From NCBI RefSeq assembly GCF_003073045.1, contig NC_037591.1, positions 40,623,883 through 40,687,882 of the forward strand: a stretch of DNA of 64,000 nucleotides, read 5' to 3'. The position numbers and the translations under genes were made by a program. The DNA is from Pomacea canaliculata (lineage: Eukaryota > Mollusca > Gastropoda > Architaenioglossa > Ampullariidae). The notes under the pieces were generated by a model. The model searched no databases. It saw nothing but the letters and a program-made list of their open reading frames with translations, and was not told the origin of the DNA. Numbering within the stretch: position 1 is the first letter of the stretch; every line of letters begins with the position of its first letter. Positions 1 to 14,900 of this stretch are shown here, in pieces.

Positions 1-366
1 CAAGTGTGATTTTCACGATATACTTAGACCAAAAGTTCCAGACATTACCATCAATGGCCTCAAAGCCGAAGAGAAGCAAGAAAGCAAGAGCTTCTATCAG
101 GTGCTTCATTCTTGTTAACGGTCCAACCTCATCTCCAGATCGAGTCATTCAGCGACTGAAGCTTTCCCCAGCTGGAACAGAGGCTTTGAAATCCAAAAGA
201 CACGTGACTGCTATAAGTTCTTATCGCACAAGACCATAAATAAGACTGCGAGCCTCCTGGTCGTCCACGACAAGTAAATTATTGGCACTTGAGAGCTGAT
301 GGACAGAAGGTAGGTATACCGAGGAGTTATCTTTTGTACGGTTTAAAGCTGCTTTAAATTCTCCCC

Positions 367-480
367 CCGCCTCCACAAATAATCGCTATTATTATTATTA
401 TTTTGTTGGTGGTGGTGTTACTATTGGTGTTACTGCTGTTGTTACTGTTGTTATTGTTGTTGTTATTGTTGTTGTTTTCA
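367..480. repeat. Imperfect TTG/TTA triplet repeat
   Basis: A run of ATT, GTT and GGT triplets, with no coding signal. Confidence 0.8.
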
Positions 481-1558
481 TTGTCGCACTTTGTTCCTAC
501 AACTATGAGCGACACCACACAGACACTCCTTTAAATGAGAAGAAAGTTGTTAATTAAGTTGTTATACAGACACTCGTCCCTCTACTCATCCGTTAAATCC
601 ACTCAGAAGGAAGCTTTGTTATCGCTGAGGTGTAAACAAGGCTTTATACAGCCAATGGGAGATGTGAGGTAAACAAGGCTTTATACAGTCGATGGGAGAT
701 GTGTTGTAACCACCAATCATCGTAACTGTCGTATCCCGAGGACCACCTGTACCTGCTTTTCGTGCTTCTACAATCCCAGAGCAGCTTACTCATAGTCATT
801 TTACGATAGCAGTCGATGATATGTTGATGTGAGGCGATTTCTCACGGGGACTTAAGTTCTATCGATGACAAATTTACACCAACACGTGAAATTTACGGGA
901 TATGTCGGGGCTGAGACGGAGGGCAAATATCTCAATGAGTTTACTACTGAAAGGGAGCAATACCACACTCTGCGTCTGGCAACGATCTTGTAAATCTTAT
1001 TGTCTTCCTTCGTCTTAAAGCATTAGTACTTGGTCTGCTCATATCTGGAACCGTTTAAAAAAAATCTATAAATAATATATAATTAAAACAAGTTTTATTT
1101 GTACAACTTACGTGGGGACCAAAATGAACCTACTCGTACTGTCGTAATGAATTCTGTACCGACAGTATGCGATGAAACAGGAGAACTCAGGCTTTGGTTG
1201 ATTAGAAATTTTCTCGTTTTTTTGCATTGTAAATTTAGTTAATTGTCGTCAGGTCGAGTGTGGGGGCGCTGCGCTGAGAGTCAGCAGGTGGACTGGTAGA
1301 ACTTTTTATACTTCATAACGCACTTTCTAACCCCTTCCCTTTTAACTCGTCTTTTATTTCGTCTGTTGGTCTACTAAAGTAAGTAAACCAACCATTTCTG
1401 GGCAGTCGACAGTCTACCTATACTAATATGTATCTAAAATATTCTGTGTACTTAACCGAATAAATAGTGTTTATAAATAATGAATAATAAGCATAATGGC
1501 ATAATTCTAAAGTCAATCCAATCCTTTCACGATATATTGACCTTCTGTTGTAATATGA

Positions 1559-1745
1559 TTGATATATATATATGTCTGTGTGTGTATGTATATATATATG
1601 TCTGTGTGTGTGTATATATATATGTCTGTGTGTGTATATATATATATGTCTGTGTGTATATATATATATGTCTGTGTGTGTATATATATATATGTCTCTG
1701 TGTGTGTATATATATGTCTGTGTGTGTGTGTATATATATGTTCGT
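1559..1745. repeat. Compound TA/TG microsatellite
   Basis: Repeating (TA)n-TGTC-(TG)n units of about 22-28 bp. All reading frames through it are artefacts of the repeat. Confidence 0.95.
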
Positions 1746-3078
1746 GTGTCTGCACACGTAGCTACATTCATGCCAGCGCGTTGTTATGTGTGTCTAACGA
1801 TCATGCAGTGCACATTACTCAGCTCCTAAAATACTCCAGCACAATCTCACAATGTTTGCAAATAATTTATATATTCTGGCTGCAACACGTTGCAGTTTAG
1901 CCTATCGACCTCTAATTAATAAGTGAATTTCCCTTATTTTCACCAACACGAAGATTTCACATACACCATCTATGTATCCGACAGTTCGTCGCCGGTTCTT
2001 CAAGTTATTGGCATAATACCATGCACATTAATTATTGTGCACTTGATTCTATCAATAAAATTACAAAGGCGGTGTACAAATCAAAGACTTCAATAGTATG
2101 GCGGGTCCAGTAAAACATTCCATTCCCTCCTACAGTTCTGACCAAGACTTGTCGGGGGCAACCCAGAGAACTGCCGGCCAAATTTATGGTCTCGGAGCGA
2201 TAAGAATCATATTGCAGTCTCGTAGCGTGTGTGGAGTTGTGTCCCGTCGTAACCTGACAACGCCATTTGGAGAAAAAAGAATCTTGAAACTTGAATCTTG
2301 AGAGTTGGTCGAGGAGAGAAGGGACTTAGAATACATCCTCCCCCATGTTTCTCTTTGACTCTAATGCCGTTAATGGTAATGTTTGGGAAAATCAATGATT
2401 TTATTTTAAAAATCAGGTAAAAATTCTTCGCAGTAAAATAAAAAAATAATAGGTAGGTGGTAAATACGTAGGTGGGTGGGGTGGTGTTCGAATCAGAGTT
2501 CACCAGGCGTTTTACCATAACCTGATCACAGCTAACGGATGTGGTGGTAACATTTCGGGGGACTACGGGCAGTTCTGAACTGAGACCTACCTGTTATGAA
2601 CCCCCCAAATCCACAATCCCGTCATCCACAAACATCAGCAACAGCCATCGGCCACGGTACTGGCCTGGCACTGGAACACACTTGATGACGTCAGACATCC
2701 ACCGGACCGTGGCTCAGAGAGGTCAATCATTTCTCAGAAGTGGGTGTTCAATGATTGTTTTAAACCCTGGTTCTTCAATAATTTCTTGATTTTGGGTTGT
2801 CAGGAGTGTGAAGTTAGTGACTTTGTAAGCATTATGTGAAATAATTTGTCAGAACTGACTATATAAGTGTCAGCATTCCTTTTTTACGGAATTATCACCA
2901 GTAAGAGCTCTCGAGAAATTGTCTTCTTTTACTTAACATCTGTAAAACTAACCACAGTAGCAAAACTCAGTGAGAGAGGGCTGTCTTCAGTAAATATTGG
3001 GGTGTCAGAATAGTTATTACGTATTTTTCTGTTTTTCATATATTTATCTACAGATCAATGAATGATATACTGTCCGTT

Positions 3079-3483
3079 TTATTTGATAACCTTTTGCCAT
3101 CTTTCAGTAAGCTCCATAATTCTTTGATCACAGAAGGACCTGTCTTTATCGGCGAAAAACTGAACAAGGTGTTGATTTACAGCCTCATCTGAATTGAAAG
3201 TTGTACCACACAAGGAGTCGAAGTCTGAAGGTGGAAGGTCAGGCAAGTATGGTGGGTGTGGCAACATGTCCCATCCAAGCTCCAATAACTGTTGACGAGG
3301 GATCCAACGTGTGTATGGTCTGACGTCGTCATGACGGAACACGACTCCTTCAATATAAACGAGCGCTGGACGTTTCTGGATGATGTATTCGTTTAAACGG
3401 TCCAATTGCCGACAGTACACTATACCAAGACTGTTTGGGCACCATGTTGTTGCGAACAATCCCCTTTTACAATCAGTATTCAC
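3079..3483 (-). mobile_element. Mariner (Tc1/mariner) transposase, C-terminal fragment
   Basis: A 134-codon frame resembles the last third of a mariner DD34D transposase: CRQLDRLNEYIIQKRPALV, GVVFRHDDVRPYT (second catalytic Asp region), LELGWDMLPHPPYLPDLPPS followed by D (third catalytic Asp), then FFADKDRSFCDQRIMEL and RWQKVI. The N-terminal DNA-binding half is missing and the usual YHLF after the last Asp is altered, so it is a dead relic. Confidence 0.85.
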
Positions 3484-4507
3484 TGGTTTTTAAAAAAAAT
3501 CACTTTTGTCGCATTTAGTAAGCACATCGCGAAGATGTACGCGCGTCCAATGAAAGTCTTTGAGTTCATGAGAACTGATTTATCCCAGCTTTAACAGGTG
3601 AATGATGAATGTTCGATGTTTCTGCAATCACTCCTATAGTATTTCGTGGGTTTGACTCGACCGATGGATTTATTATGACACTGTCAACTCCATAATTGTG
3701 GAATACAATTGAAATAAAATGTCATCGCCCGACAATTTTTCATACAATAAAAATCTCCTCCTCATAAGCATTTAGTTTTGATTTGAATGAATTAGAGAGC
3801 TGCCGAGGCAAATATTGTGTCTAAATAATTTTGAGGATTAATACAGTTTGACAGATTTGATTTAATATGTAAATAATTACTAACAGCGCAAAGAAAGAAA
3901 TATGAATGTATAATTTTTAAATCAGATTTTTATTTTTATTTAAGTTGTTTGAAGATTGTAATGAGTTTTTTGCTTTTTTTTTTTGGGGGGGGGGCGGGAT
4001 CAGACATTCGAGGCAAATTGTTTGTTGTAAATAAATATTAAATCCTTGTTTATTTTTCGCTTTTAACGGATAAATTGTTTTGAAGATTGTAATGATCATT
4101 TTTTTCTCTTTTTGAGGGGGTCAGGTATTCACAACAACTAGCCTGAAGTCTTTGAAGACTCAAATTCTTTGTTGTAAATAAATATTAAAACCCTTTTTTT
4201 TTCTTTGTATGCCTATATGATAAATATTTTTTGGTCAGGCATTTGTGACAAATTCTGTGTCGTTACAACCATGTGTATCTGCTTGTATATAATTAAATTG
4301 TTGAATGTCTATTTTATGTCTGCTGTATTTACGCAAAAGGGCTGAGAGGGGCGTTTGAAAGGATGAGGGATTTGAGTTCTCCTAAACCGCAGGGGCAATG
4401 CACTTTAAGCTTCCAAAACATGCCGGGATGGAGTGTAACTTCCTTACGGCCCATTTCTCAGCCCGAAGGTGCCCTTTGGGGGCCGATGAACTCTTGCAGG
4501 CTGGATA

Positions 4508-6228
4508 ATCACGTGACGTCAGCGCCAAGATCAGTTATCTTGTGTTGTCGACGTGGCGGTTATTAAAAAATAAATGTTTAACAGAAGTCAAAAGACTAGT
4601 ATGTCTCTTATTTCAATTTTATTTCTGCTTTAACATGCTTAATTATATCGAAGTGTCAGTTATCTTGCGTTGTCGACGTGGCGGTTATTAAAGAACAAAA
4701 GTTTAACAGAAGTTAAAGGACTAGTAGGGTGCAATATCTATCTATAGACTTAGCTAAGAGTGGTGTATGATACTCTTCTTCCTGATGAATACACCACTTT
4801 TATTTTTCAATCATTTGCCTACAAACATGGCGATCCTTAAAGAGGCCAAAATGTGGAGGTCGGTTGTAGTCGTAATTACCAGATGGTCTGAGTTCTGACT
4901 GTGGCCGTGACCTTCACACCGTTAGTGTGTTTCTGTATAATCCTGACTTCAGTGTTGTTATCATCTTTCTGTGCCGGTGATGTTTGCATTCGTGTGTGTC
5001 TAAGGATGAAAGCTGCGGGGACAGTGGACACACATTAGATTGAATAGTGTAATTGCACTCCCAAGTAGTGCTTTAAATAATTAAATAAAAAGGAATTACA
5101 GAAATTCATCAGATTGTGTGCCCTTGTCTTCTGTTTTCGATTACAATTTTATATCCTTCGTCATCTCTTTAATTTCCGTTTAAATACTGCTTTAACATGC
5201 TTAATTATATCGAAGTGTCAGTTATCTTGCGTTGTCGACTTGGCGGTTATTAAAGAATAAAGGTTTAACACAAGTTAAAGGACTAGTAGGGTGCAATATG
5301 TATCTATAGACTTAGCTAAGAGCAGTGTATGATATTTTCCTCCCTGATAACTGCACTAGCACACTCCTGTCTTTGTTTTTAATCATTTGCCTACAAGTGT
5401 GACTGCATTTAAACTTCATTAAAAATGTGACTATTTTTTTTTTTATCAGTGAGTACACACACTAAGCTGCTGTGATTAAGAAACATGCTCTTTTATTTTA
5501 CTCAAAGAAACTACATTATTTATTTCTACTACTGTTAATACATCTATAAGAAGAGTAAATAAATGTGTGGGAAAAACCGAAAGTGGCCTAGTAAGATTCA
5601 ACGGTTGAATCCGTACTGACAAGTCCAATTTACTATTTTACCATTAGGATTGCTACAAATGTATTTACTTTACCTGAGGTACTTGAATCTTTACAAGTGG
5701 GCTGTACTGGTACTGACGTTCTATCACTTAGTACAGTACACATAATATAGCCGCACTCACTTAAAAACAAATCTCTACACTGTAGTTTATTGCAATAATT
5801 ATGTATCATCGCGCTTCTGACATGAATAGTTAGGTCACGTGATGTCCTCTAACTAATAACCTTTCTCAGTGATGAGATTGTAGTATATTCTATATTATAT
5901 TTATGATGAAGTGTGCCTATTAACACACCAGACCATGTCCCTACAAGCGAGCGGCCTGTCTTGACCAACAATTCCGTTCACGACAGTCAGAACTCAGTAA
6001 GGGGAGTGTACTGCTGCTGCTGTCTGAGCATTTATCTGCGTAGTTGTTCCCCTTTGACTATTACAAGCGACTGTGAGAGTAATTCTTTTTATTTACTATG
6101 TATTCCAGCTGAAAAAAGAGGCTGAGAAAGAGTTGAGTTTGTTTCTGTGTGTATTTTCTTTGACTCTGTGGTGCTACCCTGACGCAGATTGTTAGAAGAG
6201 TGGAATGTCTTCAACGTGAGAACCTGTT
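4508..6228. repeat. Large inverted repeat, left arm
   Basis: Reverse complement of 7,228-9,160. Anchors: ATCACGTGACGTCAG (about 4,508) against CTGACGTCACGTGAT (9,140), 'cttagctaagag', TTCCAGCTG and GAAGAGTGGAA. It contains an internal repeated block (about 4,638-4,775 and 5,196-5,330) with GTCGACGTGGCGGTTATTAA. Confidence 0.8.
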
Positions 6229-7227
6229 GTCTCAAACACTTGTTTTGGATTTTCTCATTGTTTGACTCTTTTTGTGTGCTAAGTCTCCTTAAAGTTTTCA
6301 TGAGTTGGATATTTTTTTCTTGTTCAATACACATTAAAATGGAAGGAATGTAATTCATAAGTTTGCATATATAAATATATTTTAGAAAAAAACAACTGAT
6401 TGATAAAGACTTTGTTTTCTGAAGACATTTTGTCCTGAATTTGTGAATCAATAAAGCCCTTTGTACATATTAAGCGTGTCTCGTGCTCTATCTATTTTCT
6501 TAACTTACCCCTATTGTCTTACTCATTTATTTTATGAAATCCTTTTCACACGTACACAACACAGAAAGAGAGAGACGTACATACACATTGAAGGCAAATG
6601 TTTTAAATAGTTACCATCACAAATCCTACAAATCTTAGTAGTTTGTTTGCTCTTAATAAACTAATTGGACTTTTTTGGCAATTTTAGTATAATTAATAAT
6701 TCATATAATCTGAATATATAAACTTACGTATAACAACACCAAATCTATGCTTGCATGCACAACCACCACACAACATGCATCAACCATATCAAAATTCTGG
6801 AGTATCTTATCTATCTATTCTCTTATGCTATGCACAGCCGTAGAGTCCGACACGGCATTCCAGCCCTTTTCCTTCATTCTCCCTATTCCACTTTTCTCCA
6901 GTTTTCCTTTGGCTCCTCGTTTCTCGCCGTCTGAGTCATCGTATGCGACGTGGAGAGGTCTGCTGTCTGCTGGCAGAGCACATGCCAATCATCGCTAACG
7001 CCTTTGTTGAACCGCTGTGATGACTCGTTTAGTTCTTTCGTTGGTGGATGGTGTTGGCCGAAAGATATGTAAGTAGCGCCTGAGCATCTGTTTTTTGGGT
7101 CAAGCTGTTCTGGATGGTTTGTCCATCTCTATGATTTGGACCCCTAAAGGAGGGTGCTGATCAACATGACTTTAAACATTCCAGTTTTGATCTCTGGCTG
7201 TTTAATGCCTCCATGTGCTCTGAGTGA

Positions 7228-9160
7228 GGCGAAGGCAACAGGTTCTCGAAGAAAAATTCCACTCTTCTAACAATCTGGTCAGGGTAGCACCACAGAGTCA
7301 AAGACAATACACACAGAACAACTCAGACTCTTTCGTCAGCTGGAAATACATTTTTTTAAGCCCTTCACCCCTCTGGATAGGCATCGACATGTTAGCTTAA
7401 TACTGTTGTCGATGTTTTGGTAGAAGGATTTGTTTTTTTTAAAGGGTGGAGTGCTGGCGCCACGACACCCTCCCCTTTTCAGTCGGAGCTGGAGCCGTCC
7501 TTGGCGGAGGCAGCCAGCCTGTAAACAGATGCACATGCAGAGAAAGAACAGCGTGCCCGAGACGAGAAATAAACTGAGGGCAGCACTTCACAGATTTAAC
7601 AGCTACAGCGCAACGTTGCCGCTCACTGCGCCAGCTGGAACACAATTTAATTAAAAAAAAAAGACTTACTCCTACAGCGCTTTAATAGTCAAAGGAACAA
7701 CTAAGCAGACAGCAGCAGTAAACTCCCCTTAACGAGTTCTGCAACCCCTGGAACGGATTCTTTGACACACAGGCCTCTCTTCTAGGGACAATGAGGATGG
7801 TGTGTTAATAGGCATACTTCATCAATAAAATATAGTATATATATACTACAACCATCACTGAGAAGGTTTATAAGGAACATACGACTAACTAATTCATGTC
7901 AGGACGCGTTGATACATAATTATTGCAATAAAAATACAGTGCAGAGTTTTTTTTGAGTGATGCGGCTTATATTATGTGTTTCTAGTACTAGTGATAGACG
8001 TGTCAGTACAGAACCCACTGTAAAGATTCAGTATCCTCAGGGTCAAGTAATACATTTGTAGCAATCCTCATGGTAAAATAGTAAACTGGATCTTGTCAGT
8101 ACGGATTCACCTTTGAATCTACAGGCCACTTTCGGTTTTTCCACAGCATTTATTTAACCTTCTTATAGATGTTTTCAACAGAGAATAAATAATAGTTTCT
8201 TGAATAAATAAAAGAATTACTGGCTGAATCACAGCAACTTAGTGTGTGACCAACTGAAAATCACATTTCATAATGAAGTTTACATGAAGTTGTAGCAAAT
8301 GATAAAAACAAAAGTAGTCGCATTATCAGGAAGAAAATATCATACTCTGCTCTTAGCTAAGTCTAATAGATACATAATATGTGCACCCTAGCTAGTCTTT
8401 TAACTTGTGTTAAACCTTTATTCTTTAATAACGCCAACGTCGACAACGCAAGATAACTGACTTCGATATAATTGAGCATGTTAAAGCAGTATTTAAACAC
8501 TGAAGTTAAAGAATACAAAGGATATAAGAATTGTAATCGAAACAACAAGACAAGACAAGGGCAGACAATCTATCGAAATTTCTGTAATTCCTTTTATTAT
8601 TAATTTAAAGCCTACTTGGGAGTGCAATTACACTATACAATCAAATGTGTGTTCCGCAGCTTGTCACCCTTAGACACAAACGAATTCAGCACCACCCATG
8701 ACGAACAGATGATAACAACACTGAAGTCAGGATGTACAGAAACACACTAACGGTGTAAGGTCACGCCACATTAGAACTCAGACATCATGTAATTACGTAT
8801 ACAACCGACCTCCACTTTTTTGACCTCTTTAAGGATCGCCATGTTTGTATGCAAATATTGAAATAAAAGTAGTGTATTCATCACGATAGAAAGTAATCAT
8901 ACACCGCTCTTAGCTAAGTTTAGATAGCTATTCACCCTACTAGTCTTAACTTCTGTTAAACCTTTGTTCTTTAATAACCGCCACGTCGACAACTAAGATA
9001 ACGACCACTTCGATACTAATTTAAGCATGTTGAAGCAGACAATAAAATTGAAATAAGAGCCATACAAGTCCTTTGACTTCTGTTCACTTTATTCTTTAAT
9101 AACTGCCACGTCGACACAAAAATAACTGAGCTTCGCTCTGACGTCACGTGATTACGCTTC
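7228..9160. repeat. Large inverted repeat, right arm (indel-rich)
   Basis: Inverted copy of 4,508-6,228 with many one- and two-base deletions (for example AATAACGCCAACGTC for AATAACCGCCAAGTC) and an extra segment of about 300 bp at 7,350-7,650. The spacer is about 1 kb (6,229-7,227). Confidence 0.78.
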
Positions 9161-11772
9161 TATTAAACAGTGTCTCCCCACACTACAGACAGTGACACCT
9201 AAGACGAAGTCTGTCGAGGTACCGCTCGTTACTGACTTAAACGCAATAGGACAAACAACAGTTGTGTGTGTTTTCTGCTAACTCGTTGTATGTGAGTGAT
9301 GGTACTAGTGTTATTAGGATTATTTATTTACAGATATATTTTATATTTTGTCTTTGAACCCTCGTTTCAGTGAAAATTTGACTCACAACAGTTTCCCATA
9401 CTGGTAAAGTTCTTCCATATTTTAAACACCTTATTTTAACGTTGATAATACTGATAAGATAAAATAATGTAATGTGATTTTTTTTAAAGAGCTCTCACCA
9501 AGCGGTCTACAACCACGATAATAAACAACACGAGTACCTACTGTCTCTGCATGTTGCTGCTCACATAACCCTTTACAGAACAGGGCGGTGCAGATCGGGC
9601 GAGGGTATTTCATTTCTAGAATTTCTTGATGCCACACATATGATGAGATCGTAATTGATACTACAGTTATTAAGATACAGCAACAAATACTCTAATGGGG
9701 TTATATTTTCTTAAGCAGTGTCTGTAGAACTCATTCATAAAAGAAGAAAATATACATAATCGTAACTACAAAATGTTTCGCACAAAATACTTATTTTTTC
9801 TGTGAGCGACCTGGGAGAATAAGCCACGCATGCCGCAGGGTGAAGACCTTACGAAGCAGGACGTGATTGAGACACTGAATTCTATCGCTGCTGATGTCTG
9901 TGTAAAAGCTGGTCGTAAAACACGAAGATCCACAAAGAATGGGATGTGCCATTCGTGGCCAGCTTCATGTCAAACATCTCCTACAGTAAGACCGCGAGAA
10001 ATCCAGATCCTCGCTGCAGCGGGCAGTGAACTGAAAATAAAAGATAATCAAACAGGGAACCCGGATCATTTCTCACAACCATGTTGTTTCCTTGACCACA
10101 GAAGAGGTTTTTGAAGGAACACGATATCTCGATTATTGTCTAGGAGGCCACACAACTTTCACTCAATATGTTTGCTTTGTCACTTCATGCGGGACAAATA
10201 TTATCCGCATGTCTATTGTGTATAAGTTACTCTTCATAATAATATTTTCGACTTAAAAATAATTAGAATGTTAATGGATATAAGCATGAGCTAGCAAGAC
10301 ATTCCATCTGTCAAGAGAAGAAACAACAATATTTGACAGACAGCTTGTGAACCTTAATTTCTGTTTAGTCTTGAGTAATAAACCTTGCAGTGTACCGCAG
10401 TGAGAGTTGCCCTCAGTCAATGGTATTAATTGAGTGCAAGAATATATTTTGTCACAATGTCACAGGTGCAGAGCGCCTTCTACAATACAAGGTGCACATG
10501 AAACCTTGCGCTCGCAGCAGCTCCAGCATTTTACTTGTAGGAATGGAGGATGTGACTCCCTTGGTCACTGTGCAACATGGCAGCTACACACATCATGGAT
10601 GCCAGCATGTCGAAGTTCTAAATATAAGCTACTGCATACACATTGAGGTTCAACATTAAATCATAAAGATTTGTTACAGTTGTATAATTTGTTATTAGTA
10701 GAAAGAAAGAGACTTGTCCACACGAACTGATATACAAGATACAATTAATTAAATGAATCTAAAAGGTTGTTAAACAATAGTAAAACCTTTAGAGTCTGTT
10801 CAGACAAGCAATCCCTCTAGGCAGGTGTGTTTCATCGTGCAACACTTAATGTCTCATCACCGACTTCAACTAATGATGTGTTTGGTTCGGTTTCAGTGCA
10901 AAGGTTGCGGCAGTCGGTGTTCACCAACAGACAAGTTGCTGCATTTTTGTTATTAACAGGTGCCTGGATAGTAATACTATGAACATTAATTTTAGTGACA
11001 CACGTGCTGATGTCTCTTCTGTCACATAAGCTGAAACACCTCGTCTGACACCATAACTCTTCTGTCAAACCTGTATGGTTTTGGTTCTGTAACATTTACT
11101 TATGCGTCCAGCTGTAGTCTTATATGTAAACACGTGTTTTCAAGCTGACTAAAGATAAAGAACTAATGAATAACTTGAGTCAAAGCAACAACAATAAAAC
11201 AAACACAAATTTTCATGTTGTTACAAGTAAATTTGTAGAATAAACGCCAAATATCTTGTCTACAGCAGGTTTATTTTGCATCGTTTTACACTGAAATGTC
11301 CCTCACTGTCATTGTCTGTTCTGTATGATGCCCTGTTAGTGATTGTGTATCATCGTAGTCCTCTCGCTCTTTATCTCCGACACAACTACAGACTTTGTAG
11401 AGACACAACTCATCGTCTCTGGATGGTTTTAGACAAGCACATTAAACGGACAACATCCAGTGGATATAGGCATTGGATAACTGGGAGTCACCATGTATAA
11501 ATAAATCAGTGTAAATTAAGAACAACAGCGACAATAGAAAAAAAACACGTTTAACGGCTTTGTTTCCAATAGCACCTTTCATATAAGTATTCGTTCTCTC
11601 TAGATGAGAAAGACATGCTTTTCCTGTTGCACAGAAATAAGACCCAACATTACGAAACCGATTCCTCCGAAAACTGCTCTGTGCTGCTAGTCTTTGCAAC
11701 ATGTGACGCACTATCAATAGTCACAACACCATCTCCTTTTGCGCAAACGTTATAAATGTAATTTTGCCAACG
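9161..11772. other. Unassigned sequence before the gap
   Basis: No recognisable gene. The longest frames (9,830-10,114 and 10,390-10,659) lack domains and splice context. It does not continue the inverted repeat. Confidence 0.5.
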
Positions 11773-11872
11773 NNNNNNNNNNNNNNNNNNNNNNNNNNNN
11801 NNNNNNNNNNNNNNNNNNNNNNNNNNNNNNNNNNNNNNNNNNNNNNNNNNNNNNNNNNNNNNNNNNNNNNNN
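11773..11872. other. Assembly gap of exactly 100 N
   Basis: One hundred N, the customary size for a scaffold gap of unknown length. Gene D starts directly at its right edge, in sequence matching about 31,020 of the A block. Order and orientation across it rest on scaffolding. Confidence 0.98.
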
Positions 11873-11982
11873 CGTCGAACATAATACAGCAAGCTGAATG
11901 CATTTAAACCACTATTTTATTCAAATCCATAAACATATCCAGCTTATTGTTGAGAAGACATATTACAAATGATTCTGGTTAC

Positions 11983-14900
11983 CTGAGATATCTGATCCAC
12001 TTGCTTTAGTTTGCTGCCACTGGACTTCACTTTTTGCTTATTTGTAAATTATAACAATAATAAATATCACATTACCGATAAATTAGAAAAAGATATGTTT
12101 TGCTGCACTGCAAGTATTCGTATTGAGAGTTATTATCATAGCTAGTATAATTATTATTTCTCCTTCTTATGAAATCTCACATTTAAATGCTCTCCACCTT
12201 TTTCGACCATGCTGAGACTACTGCAGCTCGCAACTTTCTCATAGTAATCACTAACCACGCAAAGACCGTGACTTTTACTGCAAAGCTTTGTTGTGCAACT
12301 TGCACTGACAATAACTATTTTCCTTTTAAGCTATAAGCATCGGGAAAAGTTAAAAAAAGCAAATTTATTCCTTCTCTTTATATACTTGATTTTCTTTCCA
12401 ACTATTCCCAGCTATCAAAGGTTACCTACTAGATCTCTCCGTCAGGAGAATTATTTCTGATTCCAGTTGGGTACACAGATGTAACACAACACCGTTGTTG
12501 CTATCCACATCGTTTGGTCCTGTGATATACAATGATCAGCCAATGTGAATATAGAAAGTAGACATACAGTTTCGCTCCGTCCCCTTATTAAAAACAGCTT
12601 TAGAATCGGTAATAAATCAACGTGTTGTAAATCTCCTTCATACATGATATGTTTGTCTTGCAGGTTTGCAGGTAAACTATTGCTTGTCTACACTGACCGC
12701 CCCTGACCTTATTCAATTTCCTCAGCGAGACAACAATATCATTTAATTCTTGAGGCGGTTGAAATAGTTTCTATTATTACTGCGTCCTTGCCATAGAAAT
12801 TGCGTGTTTTTAACCACTGATAGATTAAAAAAGCTGAAAAGTAAGGTTACTTTCATTTAAATGAACAAAACTGATTCATGTCTAACATAATAAGAAGTAT
12901 TTAGAAACATAATTTAACATCTGGTAATATAACAATATTTTTGCCATTAAAGTCAGTGAGAGAAATTAGACAGTATACAGAATAGAAATAAAGAAATAAA
13001 TGATAGCACTTCCAACCTCCAGTCTGTCACAAAAATCATTGAATAGAGGTCTATGCCTAATATATAATCCTGGCTCGATGTAAATCAAAAAGTCTTCTTC
13101 CTCCAGTCACCCAGCCTACCTCTGTGTGCCACCTCTGCCCAGAAGCTGCCTTCTGCACTGATATCCATAAAGAGAGAGAGCTACACAAATAAAAAATATA
13201 TAGCAAAACGTCTATATAAAAATTTGGAATGCTCACAAAGAAAATTTAAATCTTCCAAAAATTATAATAACACAGACCAAATAAGAAAAGGAAAACAAAT
13301 GAAGGATGACTAATAGCAAAGATCTCACCGACGGTGTCGAAGCGATGCGTGGGTTCGTTAGATACTCGCCCCCTGAGACCAGAGTCTACTCCTGTACCTC
13401 TAGTTGCTCGATCTATGGTAGGTGTGGCGCCACAGTCGCTCCAGGTTATTTTACCTAGATTGTTTTATCCGTTACGATGAAATTTGGTATAAATGAATGT
13501 CTTTCAAATAGTTTCATTAACTTGTTACATGATACATTAACGTCTTTAATTATTAAGAGAGAGGGGTTTGTGTGTAAATGAATCTGCCTGCTGTGTTTGT
13601 GTGCTTAGACAAACCTTTGTAATACGAAAAGGTTGTAGATGTATTGATTGGTATTTATTCTGTATCATCTTATCTTATCTAGTATTGTAAAGTCGCGATT
13701 AACTTCACATAACGCTTACTCGTATAGCTAATACATAGAATTCCAAACACTTCGTTAGACAAGACGAGAATGAAAAAAGGGAAGGAAGTGGCGTGTCGCA
13801 GCGCAGCTTACGTCCCCGTCAATTTAAATCTTTAGTCACGGTTTGGCATCTTTTAAATTTTGTTGCAGACACAATGACTCCTCAGCTGTTCAATGGTACT
13901 GTCTAATTCTTCTTAGAAACCTAATACTACGAATAACAATGTGCCCATAATTACTCATTTATTGAAACTTGTACGTTTCAACAAATTTTCATTTATTTGA
14001 AGAATTTTATGTCTTCTATATAATAATTATCTATCTTTAATTAATATGTTTACCATTGCGTTGTCAAGTTACGATATCCTTCGCATTGTCAAGCGAGGAG
14101 TTGATGACTATTCGATGAGTGTTGCTGTACATTGGTGATCATCCCGATGACTTTATTGCCCTGCGTTGTTCAGAAGATAAGCCTGGACAGTGGTTACACA
14201 GGCCTCTAGCCTGCGTCTAGAAATCATAAATTAATTTTAGTTGTTAAACAACCATCTCCATTATCATTTGTTATTTAAAGGATGACTATTAGAACTATGG
14301 AAATATGGAATACATTAGTCAAGCACTGTACATGAGATGTTGAAAATTGTGTGAAGAAATTTATAAAATTTAAAGATTATAAATAATTAAACAGTGTATG
14401 ACCAATCTACGAATCCATAATCCTACTAATTTACGACTTGTGTAGAACTCACTTAGAAGAATAAGCAGACAATCAGAAAAATCCAGAGTACATCTTCATT
14501 GATTGCTCTTTTGAGTTCATGCTTCCCCTATATTTCCCTATCACAAACTTAGAAAAATTCATGCATTATTAATATATATAATATATATATCTTTAATTAT
14601 ATAAGTGCAATCCTGCTTAATGAAAAACTTTCCAATCCTAAATTAGCGAACAAGCGAGAATCACTGCCTAGATTCATCTTCGAATGTCTTTCCACATGTC
14701 TGCCGTGATACACCAGTCATCGGTGTATGTCACAGCAGCAGTCTTGTATCCATCGAGAGGAATTCAAACTGGTCATCGTGTCGATGTCGATTTGAATACC
14801 CATACCCCAAAATCCAGTTCAAGTAACAGAAACTTTAGCGGAATTACGGCTCAGAGAATCGAAAATTGGAGATGTAATAATGCATAAATGATATTATGAT

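Larger units (their letters stand above)
1..3078. other. Non-coding stretch at left edge
   Basis: Apart from the two simple repeats listed I find no gene, RNA or complete transposon. A short frame at 6-239 has no recognisable similarity. Confidence 0.5.

Noticed and set aside
1418..1900. Long Tyr/Ile/His/Val reading frames on both strands
   Set aside because: They lie on the TA/TG microsatellite and are periodic repeat artefacts.
9830..10114. 94-codon frame as a gene near the gap
   Set aside because: No domain recognised and no second exon found.
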